Assembly: GCA_934045905.1 (NCBI GenBank)
Contig: OW203769.1
Coordinates: forward strand, 22,785,705 to 22,849,704
DNA: 64,000 bases
From: Leuctra nigra
Lineage: Eukaryota; Arthropoda; Insecta; Plecoptera; Leuctridae
Direction of reading: 5' to 3'
A program made the translations under genes and the position numbers. Below are positions 32,801-43,090 of the stretch, piece after piece. The notes under the pieces are model-generated. The model was not told where the DNA came from. It searched no databases and worked only from the letters and a program-made list of their open reading frames with translations. Every line of letters starts with the position of its first letter. The stretch's first letter is position 1.

Positions 32801-35800
32801 CGTGCCGCACATTCTACTTGGGCAGGTATTAGCGCCAGTATGCCGCACATTCTACTTGACCAGGTATTAGCGCCAGCGTGCCACACATTCTACTTGACCA
32901 GGTATTAGCGCCAGCATGCCACACATTCTACTTGACCAGGTATTAGCGCCAGCGTGCCACACATTCTACTTGGGCAGGTATTACCGCCAGCGTGCCACAC
33001 ATTCTACTTGACCAGGTATTAGCGCCAGCGTGCCGCACATTCTACTTGACCAGGTAGTAGCGCCAGTGTGCCACACATTCTACTTGACCAGGTATTAGCG
33101 CCAGCGTGCCGCACATTCTACTTGGGCTGGTATTAGCGCCAGCGTGCCACACATTCTACTCGGCCAGGTATTAGCGCCAGCGTGCCTCACATTCTACTTG
33201 GGCAGGTATTAGCGCCAGCGCGCCACACTATCTACTTGGGCAGGTATTAGCGGCAGCGTGCCACACATTCTACTTGGGCAGGTATTAGCGCCAGCGTGCC
33301 ACACATTCTACTTGACCAGGTATTAGCGCCAGCGTGCCACACATGCTACCTGACCAGGTATTAGCGTCAGCGTGCCTCACATTCTACTTGACCAGGTATT
33401 AGCGCCAGCGTGCCGCACATTCTACTTGACAAGGAATTAGCGCCAGCGTGCCGCACATTCTACTTGGGCAGGTATTAGCGCCAGCGTGCCGCACATTCTA
33501 CTTGGGCAGGCATTAGCGCCAGCTTGCCACACATTCAACTTGGGCAGGTATTAGCGCCAGCGTGCCACACATTCTACTTGACCAGGTAGTAGTGCCAGCG
33601 TGCCGCACTATCTACTTGGCCAGGTATTAGCGTCAGCGTGCCTCACATTCTACTTAGCCAGGTATTAGCGCCAGCGTGCCGCACATTCTACTTAGCCAGG
33701 TATTGGCGCCAGCGTGCCGCACTATCTACTTGGCCAGGTATTAGCGTCAGCGTGCCTCACATTCTACTTGACCAGGTATTAGCGCCAGCGTGCCGCACAT
33801 TCTACTTGACCAGGTATTAGCGCCAGCATGCCACACATTCAACTTGGGCAGGTATTAGCGCCAGCGTGCCACACATTCTACTTGACCAGGTATTAGCGCC
33901 AGCGTGCCGCACATTCTATGTGGCCAGGTATTAGCGCCAGCGTGCCGCACTATCTACTTGGCCAGGTATTAGCGTCAGCGTGCCTCACATTCTACTTAGC
34001 CAGGTATTAGCGCCAGCGTGCCGCACATTCTACTTGACCAGGTATTAGCGCCAGCATGCCACACATTCTACTTGGCCAGGTATTAGCGCCAGCGTGCCAA
34101 ACATTCTACTTGACCAGGTATTAGCGCCAGCGTGCGCAAATTCTACTTGACCAGGTATTAGCGCCAGCGTGCCGCACATTCTACTTGACCAGGTATTAGC
34201 GCCAGCGTGCCACACATTTTACTTGCCCAGGTATTAGCGCCAACGTGCCGCACATTCTATGTGGCCAGGTATTAGCGCCAGCGTGCCACACATTCTACTT
34301 GGCCAGGTATTAGCGCCAGCGTGCCATACATTATACTTGACCAGGTATTAGCGCCAGCATGCCACACATTCTACTTGACCATTTATTAGCGCCAGCGTGC
34401 CCGACATTCTACTTGACCAGGTATTAGCGCCAGCGTGCCGCACATTTTACTTGGCCAGGTATTAGCGCCAGCGTGCCACACATTCTACTTGGGCAGGTAT
34501 TAGCGCCAGCGTGCCGTACATTCTACTTGGGCAGGTATTACCGCCAGCGTGCCATACATTCTACTTGACCAGGTATTAGCGCCAGCGTGCCACACATTCT
34601 ACTTGGCCAGGTATTAGCGCCAGCGTGCCATACATTCTACTTGACCAGGTATTAGCGCCAGCGTGCCGCAAATTCTACTTTACCAGGTATTAGCGCCAGC
34701 GTACCGCACATTCTACTTGACCAGGTATTAGCGCCAGCGTGCCATACATTCTACTTGACCAGGTATTAGCGCCAGCGTGCCGCACATTCTACTTGGGCAG
34801 GTATTAGCGCCAGTATGCCGCACATTCTTCTTGACCAGGTATTAGCGCCTGCATGCCACACATTCTACTTGACCAGGTATTAGCGCCTGCATGCCACACA
34901 TTCTACTTGGCCAGGTATTAGCGCCAGCGTGCCATACATTCTACTTGACCAGGTATTAGCGCCAGCGTGCCGCAAATTCTACTTGACCAGGTATTAGCGC
35001 CAGCGTGCCGCACATTCTACTTGGGCAGGTATTAGCGCCAGTATGCCGCACATTCTACTTGACCAGGTATTAGCGCCAGCGTGCCACACATTCTACTTGA
35101 CCAGGTAGTAGCGCCAGTGTGCCACACATTCTACTTGACCAGGTATTAGCGCCAGCGTGCCGCACATTCTACTTGGGCTGGTATTAGCGCCAGCGTGCCA
35201 CACATTCTACTCGGCCAGGTATTAGCGCCAGCGTGCCTCACATTCTACTTGGGCAGGTATTAGCGCCAGCGCGCCACACTATCTACTTGGGCAGGTATTA
35301 GCGGCAGCGTGCCGCACATTCTACTTGGGCAGGTATTAGCGCCAGCGTGCCGCACATTCTACGTGGGCATGTATTAGCGCCAGCGTGCCACACATTCTAC
35401 TCGGCCAGGTATTAGCGCCAGCGTGCCTCACATTCTACTTGGGCAGGTATTAGCGCCAGCGTGCCACACTTTCTACTTGGCCAGGTATTAGCGCCAGCGT
35501 GCCCGACATTCTACTTGACCAGGTATTAGCGGCAGCGTGCCGCACATTCTACTTGGGCAGGTATTAGCGCCAGCGTGCCGCACATTCTACTTGGGCATGT
35601 ATTAGCGCCAGCGTGCCGCACATTCTACTCGGCCAGGTATTAGCGCCAGCGTGCCTCACATTCTACTTGGGCAGGTATTAGCGCCAGCGTGCCACACTTT
35701 CTACTTGGCCAGGTATTAGCGCCAGCGTGCCCGACATTCTACTTGACCAGGTATTAGCGCCAGCGTGCCACACTTTCTACTTGGCCAGGTATTAGCGCCA

Positions 35801-38800
35801 GCGTGCCCGACATTCTACTTGACCAGGTAGTAGCGCAAGCGTGCCACACATTCTACTTGACCAGGTATTAGCGCCAGCGTGCCACACATTCTACTTGACC
35901 AGGTATTAGCGCCAGCGTGCCACACATTCTACTTTGGCAGGTATTAGCGCCAGCGTGCCGCACATTCTACTTGACCAGGTAGTAGCGCCAGCATGCCACA
36001 CATTCTACTTGACCAGGTAGTAGCGCCAGCATGCCACACATTCTACTTGACCAGGTATTAGCGCCAGCGTGCCACACATTCTACTTGACCAGGTAGTAGT
36101 GCCAGCATGTCACACATTCTACTTGACCAGGTATTTGCGCCAGCGTGCCACACATTCTACTTGACCAGTTATTAGCGCCAGCGTGCCGCACATTCTACTT
36201 GACCAGGTATTAGCGCCAGTATGCCACACATTCTACTTGACCAGGTATTAGCGCCAGCGTGCCGCACATTCAACTTGGGCAGGTATTAGCGCCAGCGTGC
36301 CACACATACTACTTGACCAGGTATTAGCGCCATCATGCCACACATTCTACTTGGGCAGGTATTAGCGCCAGCGTGCCGCACATTCTATGTGGCCAGGTAT
36401 TAGCGCTAGCGTGCCACACATTCTACTTGACCAGGTATTAGCGCCAGCGTGCCACACATTCTACTTGGGCAGGTATTAGCGCCAGCATGCCGCACATGCT
36501 ACTTGACCAGGCATTAGCGCCAGCATGCCGCACATGCTACTTGGCCAGGTAGTAGCGCCAGCGTGCCGAACATGCTACTTGACCAGGTATTAGCGCCAGC
36601 GTGCCGCACATTCTATGTGGCCAGGTATTAGCGCCAGCGTGCCGCACATTCAACTTGGCCAGGTAGTAGCGCCAGCGTGCCATACATTCTACTTGACCAG
36701 GTATTAGCGCCAGCGTGCCACACATTCTACTTGACCAGGTATTAGCGCCAGCGTGCCTCACATTCTACTTGACCAGGTATTAGCGCCAGCGTGCCGCAAA
36801 TTCTATGTGGCCAGGTATTAGCGCCAGCGTGCCGCACATGCTACTTGACCAGGTATTAGCGCCAGCGTGCCGCACATTCTACTTGACCAGGTATTAGCGC
36901 CAACGTGCCGCACATTTATGGGGCCAGGTATTAGCGCCAGCGTGCCGCACATTCTACTTGGGCAGGTATTAGCGCCATCGTGCCACACTTTCTACTTGAC
37001 CAGGTATTAGGGCCAGCGTGCCGCACATTCTACTTGACCAGGTATTAGCGCCAGTATGCCGCACATTCTACTTGGGCAGGTATTAGCGCCAGCGTGCCGC
37101 ACATTCTACTTGACCTGGTATTAGCGCCAGCGTGCCACACATTCTACTTGGGCAGGTATTAGCGCCAGTATGCCGCACATTCAACTTGGGCAGGTATTAG
37201 CGCCAGTATGCCGCACATTCTGCTTGATCAGGTATTAGCGCCAGCGTGCCGCACATTCTGCTTGACCAGGTATTAGCGCCAGCGTGCCGCACATTCTACT
37301 TGGCCAGGTATTAGCGCCAGCGTGCCTCACATTCTACTTGACCAGGTATTAGCGCCAGCGTGCCACACATTCTACTTGACCAGGTATTAGCGCCAGCGTG
37401 CCACACACTCTACTTGACCAGGTATTAGCGCCAGCGTGCCGCACATTCTATGTGGCCAGGTATTAGCGCCAGCGTGCCGCACATTCAACTTGGGCAGGTA
37501 TTAGCGCCAGCGTGCCGCACATTCAACTTGGGCAGGTATTAGCGCCAGCGTGCCGCACATTTAACTTGGGCAGGTATTAGCGCCAGCGTGCCGCACATTC
37601 AACTTGGGCAGGTATTAGCGCCAGCGTGCCACACATTCTACTTGGGCAGGTATTAGCGCCAGTATGCCGCACATTCAACTTGGGCAGGTATTAGCGCCAG
37701 TATGCCGCACATTCTACTTGACCAGGTATTAGCGCCAGCGTGCCGCACATTCTACTTGGGCAGGTATTAGCGCCAGCGTGCCGCACATTCTACCTAAAAC
37801 TCATAGTCACGTCGTCATGGCATTAGGCCGCATATTCTATTGCGCTGAGTAAAATACGCACAAAATTGTATTTGATACTTATTTTTATTACTTCATTAAA
37901 TTTATTAGTAATTTAAAAAGCTTCGTTTAAATTTCAATGCATTTCAGTATGTTGGTTCAATAATATTCTCATCCTATGTTTTGCTGTACCTTCCTCGAGA
38001 ACGTGATGGTGCCTCGTGGTTCATTGACCTCCAGCTGATCGAAGTAATGCAGGATACTGCGCAGCTTGGATCTCTGGCAATTCCTACAAGAAACATCAAA
38101 GTTAACCAGTGAATTACAATTTGGTAAACATATTATACTTAGTCATTCGATAGGAAAATAAGCTTGGTTTTGAATCCTATAATTTGATAAAAAGCAAATG
38201 TTGGTAATTATTATTTGTAAGCGGCAGTCAAACCAGACCATGAGCAATGGAAATAACAAAAAAGGATCAGTTTCTCGTATACCTATATATTAAAGAATTG
38301 GTACTCTGAAAAATTGAGGTATTTTCCCCAAAATGAGGGTATAAAATGATTTTATGAGGAAAAATAAACGGTTTCACGAGGAATTCTTTGATGATGTACG
38401 GGAACATTGTTATACGATTTATGAGACCAAGATAAATGTAATATTGTAAATGCCTCTACTAACGTGTCGAGATGTTTGTAGAAGTGCGTGAAGTTGAAGT
38501 CTTGCAACGTCGGATGCGTCTTGCGCGTGCGCTTTGGGAACGTGGAGAAGAAGGCGTGCGCAAGCAGCGAGGCGATGAATGCGCGCTCGTACTCCATGTG
38601 GTCGGCTGCGCGTGCGCACAAACAACATCATTTAGAATCATTCGGATATAACTGATTACTATTGTCTTTTGTCGACACACATAGATACTCAAATATTCAG
38701 CAGATAAAGTTCGTTCACGTTAAGAATATTTCTGACGTTTCGTCGTTCACGTCGTTCATTGGTCGTTTACTTGAACACTGCCCTGTCAATGGCAAGACTT

Positions 38801-41800
38801 TCTTCTTTGTATAATTGAAATTGTATAAATTATGTCAAATACACAATTTTTAATAGAAGTAAATATTATAAAAATTCAATAAAATTGATTACTTTTTATC
38901 TACAGTCGTATTATACACATTTTTTGATTATTATATTGATATATACATGTTTAGGTATACGTTCGCTTGACTACGGTAGTACACGGCCGCCATTACGGCT
39001 CGGTATTCTAAACGTGAACGAACTTTATCAAAATGGATTAATCAATGTGCAAAATTAAGAACGTGTTTAATACTCAAATAACTGATTCTTAAATTAAATC
39101 CTTTGTCAATTAATCAGTTCCATATTTGTATGATTACTATGTAATTTAAACGGCTGACCAACTATTCATTCATTCATTCATTTTATTAACATCTTACAAA
39201 TTGGTAATGGAATTACCAAGGTGGCAAGGAATTTCTACAAATACAATATAATTTCAATAAATACTATTACTAGAATAAGAATAAGAAGGGAACAATAATG
39301 AAAATAGGTATATAAGAAAAATAAAATTAACTATGACCGTGAACATCTCAGAACCAGTTTATTCGATTTAACCAGTTCTTGCAGCCAGTCTCTTGTTGTT
39401 CCATGGCGCATGCGTACCTTGTTGCTGGAGACTGAAGTGGAATCCTTGCGCAGGTTTGAGCAGCTTTAGCGCCTGCGCTCTGCGACTCATGGCCGGCGCT
39501 GTGGCCTGGAGGAAGTGGAGTCGCTCCTGCTCACTCAACTCCTGCTCCAGGAAGAGTTCCAGCTGCTGGAATACGTCCTGGTCCTGCTTGTCATCGTCCG
39601 GATCCAGTCCGATGCTGGAGGAAACACAGGACATAACATCTCTTCAACTTTACATCCAGCGTTTTGATAAGTCCCTTTCTATTAGGGTGTATTTAATTTG
39701 TATAAGTGTTCGAATGGGGGGGGGGGGGGGGGATGTGGGCCGGGATGCAGTGAGCCCAGCGCGGGCCAGGGCGGCGCCCTGGATCTTTTTTTGAAGGCAG
39801 GGCGGCGCCGTGGCTTCTATTTGGGAAACGGGCAGGGCAGCCTTTGCCATCTTTTTCAAATTCCATTAAATTTATCCATGGTTTTTCTTAAAAAATGCAT
39901 ATAAATTGCATCTTAACTCTTGTTACAATAGAGGATTTTAAATTTTATTTTAAAACAAGGTCCCAAATGCGTAAAATCATCACTAAAATAGTAAAATTAC
40001 CAAAAAATTTCCGCCGGGGGCAAATTTGGGGGGTTCTTGGCCCCCAAACACCGCGCGGGTCGTGAATGACTAGGATTTTATTATTTTTCGGCGCCCTGGC
40101 ACTTATTTTAATAGGACTGCACCCCTGGATATGGGGGAGGCATCACCCCATGTGTAATATATTGATAGTTCCATCCCCTATGGCTAATTTGTCTACTTGA
40201 CGATCCACCCATGGCATGAGAGATTAGAAACAGCACAATGTTCATTGTTCTTCAAAATAATGTATAATCAAAATAATTTAGCCTCTTAAAGACGCCATTT
40301 GTCTAGATAAGAATAGGATTAAAAAGCGTCAAAATCGCGGTAGAAACACCCCAAATTATTTTATGAAATAAAAAAAATAATGTCTGTGCGCCCCGGACCC
40401 GCATGGTACTGGGGGCCCACCCCCAACCCCCATTAACATGGTACAAATGTGTTTTTAATGTAACAAAGAAATTGACATTAATTCTACCACTGAGTATATA
40501 TTAAGAATAAATCGATAAATCTTGTAGGTAACTCTGAAAGTTTGAGCTTTTATTCTAATTCTAGAATTCTAATTCTAGCTTTTAATTCTAATAATTTCAG
40601 ACTTTTTTAAATAGGTTCTATGTTATATATGTACTATGTACTATATATATAGGTACTATGTTCTTGTGGACTAATAATAAAGATGATTTAGGCCCAGTTT
40701 TTCAATTCAATGCATCTGCTAAATTTTAAACAGTTGATTTGGACTCGATTGCCGTGCCAACAACCAATGGCATTCGGATTGCTTGAATGACCACTTAAAC
40801 TTAACTTCTTGTTTTAACAGAGCATTTAAAAACCAAAATTAATGAAGATTGGCACATGACGCTGTTTTCTTATAGATCAATCTGCATTTTAATCACCACC
40901 AATCTAGATACATAGCTCGTTCTAACATTATACCTAATCTTGAGCAAGTCCTCCCCAGATTAGTTATTAATTTATTTTACAAAAAAAATATAGAAGACAT
41001 CCAATGAGAAGTTGGTTTCATAAGAAAGGTTCATTGATGTTTAAAGAAAAGAGTGTATATTGAAAAAAAATTAAACACTTTCTGAATTCGTGCTTGAAAG
41101 TAGCACTGTCAGTTGTCACGTTTGTCTCTACTTCATAATATTTGCTTGTCTCAGTTCTTGTTTTGATCTGTACGCTATTTCTTAGGGTTGGGCGAACTGG
41201 TTCGAAACCCCAACCGAACCGAACCTCCCTCGCTGCGCCAATGTGACATTTCCCGCCAACATTTCGTGCCAGTGTAGTGTTCTAGATTGAAATCGGTGTG
41301 ACAAAGAAGCCAAATAAGAAATCATGCAAATTGTTACAGTTCATTAACAATTTCAATTTAATTTTACTTTTCTTACATTTTCTTCGGTGAACGCCGGTCA
41401 ATTATTTAAAGTGCATAAATTCAATTATGTGAATTAATTTTATTAAAAAAAATGCACTAAAATATGAGCATACCTAAATGAGTAAATTTGGCTTATCTCT
41501 TGAAACAAAATTTTAAGTACAAACTATGCCAAACAATGTTTGATGTTTTTTTTGCGCTTAAACGACTTGATTATTAGCGCCATTTTTTCAATTTATTTGT
41601 CAAAAATTTAAATTCAAAAATTTATTTTATATTTTTAATGTTATAAAATAAATTATTAAATAAAATAAAATAAATTTTTACCCCGCAGGTAAAAATGACC
41701 AGAGGTTCGGTTCGGTTCGGTAAAATATTTAAAGTTCGGTTTGAGGCTCGGTTCGGTTCAAAAATATGTAGTTCGCCCAACCCTACTATTTATCCACCAC

Positions 41801-41943
41801 CAAGTGACGTACTTGCACATGTTGTGTATCTTGAGCATGTTCTCGGCCAGCTCCTGAGTCGTCTTGCACGTCTCCAGCTGTACCAAGTGTTTCTGTAATG
41901 TTGGCCACCATGGCAGGTCACATGGCAGCATCACCAGCGCCAT
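13362..41943 (-). CDS. PARG-like protein, probably non-catalytic, 14 exons
   Basis: Exons in transcript order: 41943-41813, 39614-39418, 38605-38464, 38083-37990, 24428-24252, 23647-23483, 21813-21583, 20363-20132, 18991-18811, 17730-17552, 16843-16572, 15477-15334, 14839-14645, 13553-13362. Every junction keeps phase; the total is 2532 nt, 843 aa. The TGA upstream of the ATG in the same frame supports the start. Residues 1-190 match the PARG N-terminal helical region (LPCDLPWWPTLQKHL, FIASLLAHAFFSTFPKR, KLRSILHYFDQLEVNEPRGT). Residues 189-337 are the first half of the macrodomain (FASSRVGGHVLSDGTSQEC, then RELNKALLGF). Residues 338-732 are an insert. Residues 733-843 resume PARG (ATGNWGCGSSQVGD, LLDRQWTVGELV). 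Catalytic positions are largely lost, so I infer binding or scaffolding and not poly(ADP-ribose) cleavage. Weakest call: the exon 12 acceptor, which lacks a pyrimidine tract. Confidence 0.88.
14303..14517. mobile_element. TA-flanked MITE in PARG-like intron 13
   Basis: Inverted ends of about 29 bp, beginning TACACTCCCCCAAATAATAA and closing TTATTATTTGGGGGAGTGTA, are bordered by TA. The interior (GATGGCATCATCC, TTGATAATAACAAGGA) is shared with 61485-61600, and the CACTC-type ends resemble those of the elements at 45266 and 53119. Confidence 0.78.
15334..20363 (-). CDS. PARG-like gene, exons 8-12: large insert region
   Basis: Residues about 380-715 have no counterpart in typical PARG, where only a short loop joins RELNKA..GF to ATGNWGCG. 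Exon 8 is acidic and Ser-rich (CQSDSDDEFHSACASFEDAE). Exon 9 has a run of eight serines. Exon 10 is charged (QFLRESLQQEREWIDKF). Exon 11 has a predicted amphipathic helix at residues 604-623 (DLAVVKFAGSLLKRTLSESF), similar in pattern to PKA RII-anchoring helices, and a second Ala/Leu-rich helix (LARHKHKLAAQL). Exon 12 carries RPPIKWFVSVSEAIIQTLEP. The sense of this region is open, but all five exons stay in phase. Confidence 0.8.
15934..16472. mobile_element. TTAA-flanked MITE, copy C, in PARG-like intron 11
   Basis: The ends TTAAGGTGGCTCATCCAATC and GATCGGTTGAGCCACGTTAA are inverted repeats with TTAA at both sides. The interior is nearly the same as D1 at 6063-6608 over about 250 bp, but the outer ends differ. 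Confidence 0.78.
17790..17965 (+). mobile_element. Non-LTR retrotransposon 3' end
   Basis: The frame FNKLPYEVKNIKELHKFKL followed by a stop is the typical reverse-transcriptase C-terminal tail of Jockey/CR1-like elements. It is followed by a short 3'UTR and an A-rich (AAATA)n tail near 17915-17960. Only this short 5'-truncated piece is present, inside intron 9 of the PARG-like gene, opposite to its sense. Confidence 0.65.
18425..18510 (-). repeat. tRNA-derived SINE fragment
   Basis: On the minus strand, GTTTCATTCCCACTGCTGTT is a decayed B box with the same 3' extension as the copy at 46200-46262. The piece is short and diverged. Confidence 0.4.
19610..20045. repeat. C-tract-rich hAT-like remnants in PARG-like intron 8
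   Basis: Poly-C runs at about 19666-19683 and 20028-20041 are joined to CCGGCTGGGGAGCCCTCCCC. This is the 'GGGGGCCCTCCCCCC' signature seen in the better-defined hAT elements. The terminal repeats could not be fixed. Confidence 0.4.
20437..20766. mobile_element. hAT-type MITE, degraded left end
   Basis: The right end CCTACGCGCCTG equals that of the element at 43098-43500, and the left side (CGAGTAGGAAGGGGGTGGGG) is a decayed match to its left end. Near-duplicate 8-mers AGTACAGA and AGTACAAA flank it. It lies in intron 7 of the PARG-like gene, next to exon 8. Confidence 0.6.
21086..21573. mobile_element. Harbinger-like MITE with internal tandem repeat
   Basis: The ends AGCCTGAATTACAAGGTTCA and, inverted, GAATCGTGTAATTCAGTCT are flanked by TAA on both sides (21086-21088, 21571-21573), as for PIF/Harbinger. 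Inside are two direct copies of about 160 bp (starting near CAACCCTTGATTTCAAGG). Its end lies 9 bp beyond the exon 7 donor of the PARG-like gene, so it nearly touches the splice site. Confidence 0.68.
21583..24428 (-). CDS. PARG-like gene, exons 5-7: altered macrodomain core
   Basis: Exons 5, 6 and 7 give residues 189-379. Against the human PARG signature (D737 and N740 of VDFAN, the GGG loop, E755-E756 of QEE), this protein has C230, S233, GGH (H239) and E248-C249. The spacing from the FAS motif to the QEC motif is exactly conserved, so alignment is unambiguous. The Q/E join coincides with the exon 5/6 boundary (CAG then GAG). Exon 6 continues QFCTKPELLAVLPSVEALED, normal for PARG. Exon 7 keeps RELNKALLGF and then runs into the long insert. 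The 3' splice site of exon 7 is tandemly duplicated upstream. Confidence 0.86.
21755..22185 (-). repeat. 81-bp tandem array duplicating the exon 7 acceptor
   Basis: TCGAACTGGCTCATG-type starts at 21755, 21836, 21917, 21998, 22079 and 22167 show an 81-bp period, with the last copy partial and 88 bp away. In gene sense each full unit holds an intron end (TTATGTGACAG) and the first 60 nt of exon 7 (VAVCCMDAENYMKLPMSQFE). Only the copy at 21813 continues into the rest of the exon. Upstream copies have TGA right after the E codon, so their use would add 27 codons including a stop. The array is nearly free of substitutions, so it is young. Confidence 0.88.
22991..23183. mobile_element. Foldback MITE, AGCCCCATTTACACG family
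   Basis: Inverted ends AGCCCCATTTACACGGTGCA and GCACCACGTAAATGGGGCT, together with inner matches (CAACTTCTGTG), form a long hairpin. The same outer end occurs at 48229-48448. It lies in intron 6 of the PARG-like gene. Confidence 0.72.
24441..37795. repeat. Satellite array, 38-bp monomer, about 350 copies
   Basis: A continuous 13.4-kb tandem array fills almost all of intron 4 of the PARG-like gene. The monomer is 38 bp with core TTAGCGCCAGCGTGCC, then a variable [A/G]CACATTCTACTTG and a variable linker (ACCAGG, GGCAGG or GCCAGG). Variants such as CTATCTAC, TTTATTAG and CAACGTGCC are scattered and reused. Occasional 37-bp monomers break the register. Blocks of more than 1 kb recur in the same variant order (near 28365, 32005 and 34205). 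It has no coding role: 38 is not a multiple of 3, and ORFs in it are short repeats. It ends at CTACCTAAAACTC, 194 bp from exon 4. Confidence 0.98.
37990..41943 (-). CDS. PARG-like gene, exons 1-4: N-terminal helical domain
   Basis: Exons 1-4 give residues 1-188. The opening MALVMLPCDLPWWPTLQKHL corresponds to the LPC..PP.W segment that starts the PARG catalytic fragment. FLEQELSEQERLHFLQAT and YERAFIASLLAHAFFSTFP match the helical bundle that packs on the macrodomain, and DFNFTHFYKHLD is the usual DFNF segment. Exon 4 (KLRSILHYFDQL) ends in TITFSRK, as in PARG. This part is well kept, which argues against a decaying pseudogene. Intron 1 holds a 0.6-kb inverted-repeat element about 28 bp from the exon 1 donor. 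Confidence 0.88.
38084..39417. other. Introns 2 and 3 of the PARG-like gene
   Basis: Besides exon 3 this stretch is AT-rich intron. At 39165-39290 an ATTC repeat with following AT-rich sequence resembles a minus-strand retroelement tail. No separate gene is visible. Confidence 0.4.
39710..40440. repeat. G/C-tract hAT-like repeats in intron 1
   Basis: A poly-G tract at 39717-39732 precedes GGGCCAGGGCGGCGCCCTGG, with partly inverted matches near 40090-40130 (GGCGCCCTGGCAC, CTGCACCCCTGG). A second signature CGCCCCGGACCCGCATGG with GGGGGCCCACCCCC is at 40388-40430. Several nested or decayed elements are likely, but boundaries are not clear. Confidence 0.4.
41184..41785. mobile_element. Inverted-repeat element by the exon 1 donor
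   Basis: The ends AGGGTTGGGCGAACT and AGTTCGCCCAACCCT are perfect inverted repeats about 600 bp apart. Inner stretches near both ends are rich in GGTTCGGTT/AACCGAACC, also inverted. No coding sequence is seen. It ends about 28 bp from the exon 1 donor of the PARG-like gene. Confidence 0.72.
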
Positions 41944-43090
41944 CTTGGACCCACAGCCTTCTTCACTTATCACGTGTCAGCTCTGGAACACATCAATGAC
42001 GCATTTATGGCACGTCCTTAGAAACTTTAATTCGGAGCAAGTTGACACAGGCAGTGTGCTCTGGACCTCGCTCTGGAGTCCAGGTTTGGATGCAAGCGTG
42101 ATTGATTTTGCCGCTTGTTGCAGGCACTTTTTTTTGAGACAATTGGAGACAAAATGGGTTGACGAAATGATTTGAAATTTTAATTATGATTAGATAAAAG
42201 ACAAACTTTGGGTTCTCACTTGGTACATTTATAATTTTTTGATTAGTAAATTAGTAATAATTAGTTGATTTTTTGTGAAAAAATTTTATATTTTCTTATC
42301 ACGCTGGGTGCCGTATGAAATTTAATTTAAAAATGTCCCAAGTGATAACTCTATGTTTGTCTTATCTAATCACGATTAAAATTTGAGATCAATTGGTTAA
42401 CGGGTTTGGTCTCCAATCGTATCGGAAATTTCATAGTTTTGAGCCGTTTTGTTGAATAACCGGCGCCTAATTAACAATGCAAAAAGCAAAAATGAAAAGT
42501 GCTACTAATATACAATCAGACTGATCATGTGAACATCCTATCAAAGCTACACCCACTTATGAAGCAATGATTCTCTCTCAATTTTCTAAAATGGCCGAGC
42601 GCTTGCACCACCCAATTGGTTTTCAAATTCGGAGTGCAACTGTGAGTGGCTACTGTTCATTGGCATGGAGTGTGTGTGCTAATGGTGTCACTGTCACTGA
42701 GCTCAGGAATGCGTGTGACCTGCACTTGACCTCCCCCTCCCCCTCTTCCTCCGCCTCCCCCAGCACGTGGCCGTGGGGCTATTGATCAGGCGCTCAGGGG
42801 CGCGCTAAAGCTGATGGAGCTACCGAGGCTGCATCGCATCTCTTCACTTGGATTTCAATGCTAGGATTTCATTTCAATGTCTGAGACACCAAATCCTGTG
42901 AATATGATACGTGGGTCTGTGCACTTCACTTCAACAACATTTCATCAAAACAGTTAAAACAATTATATTGATGTTTTACATATTTTTTAAATTCAATCCC
43001 TAATAGTACCTACGCTGATCGAAGCGGCATAATACTAAAGTGAACATAATTTATTTTAAATTCTAACAAATTATACGATTATATATTTGG
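41944..43090. other. 5' flank of the PARG-like gene
   Basis: A possible acceptor (GTGTTCCAG, minus strand, ending about 41984) precedes the ATG exon, so a further 5'UTR exon upstream is likely. A dispersed repeat at 42091-42547 also lies here. A GC-rich patch at 42700-42830 (plus strand: CCTCCGCCTCCCCCAGCACG) has a short open frame but no recognisable product. Confidence 0.4.
42091..42547. repeat. Dispersed repeat, copy 1
   Basis: Most of this segment matches 44710-45177 in the same orientation: TTTTGCCGCTTGTTGCAGGC, CGCTGGGTGCCGTATGAAAT and CTACTAATATACAATCAGAC. I found no clear terminal repeats, so the class is unknown. Confidence 0.65.

Noticed and set aside
24292..36761. Several 60-75-codon ORFs in the satellite (CGTLALIPGQVEC-type peptides)
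   Set aside because: The monomer is 38 bp, so frames rotate and the peptides are by-products of the tandem repeat.
24441..37795. CRISPR-like reading of the 38-bp array
   Set aside because: There are no unique spacers; the whole unit is repeated, and the context is an insect gene intron. It is a satellite.
42700..42880. GC-rich plus-strand open stretch (GAIDQALRGALKLMELPRLH) after a CCCCCAG
   Set aside because: It could be a lost exon, but there is no partner exon and no recognised family.
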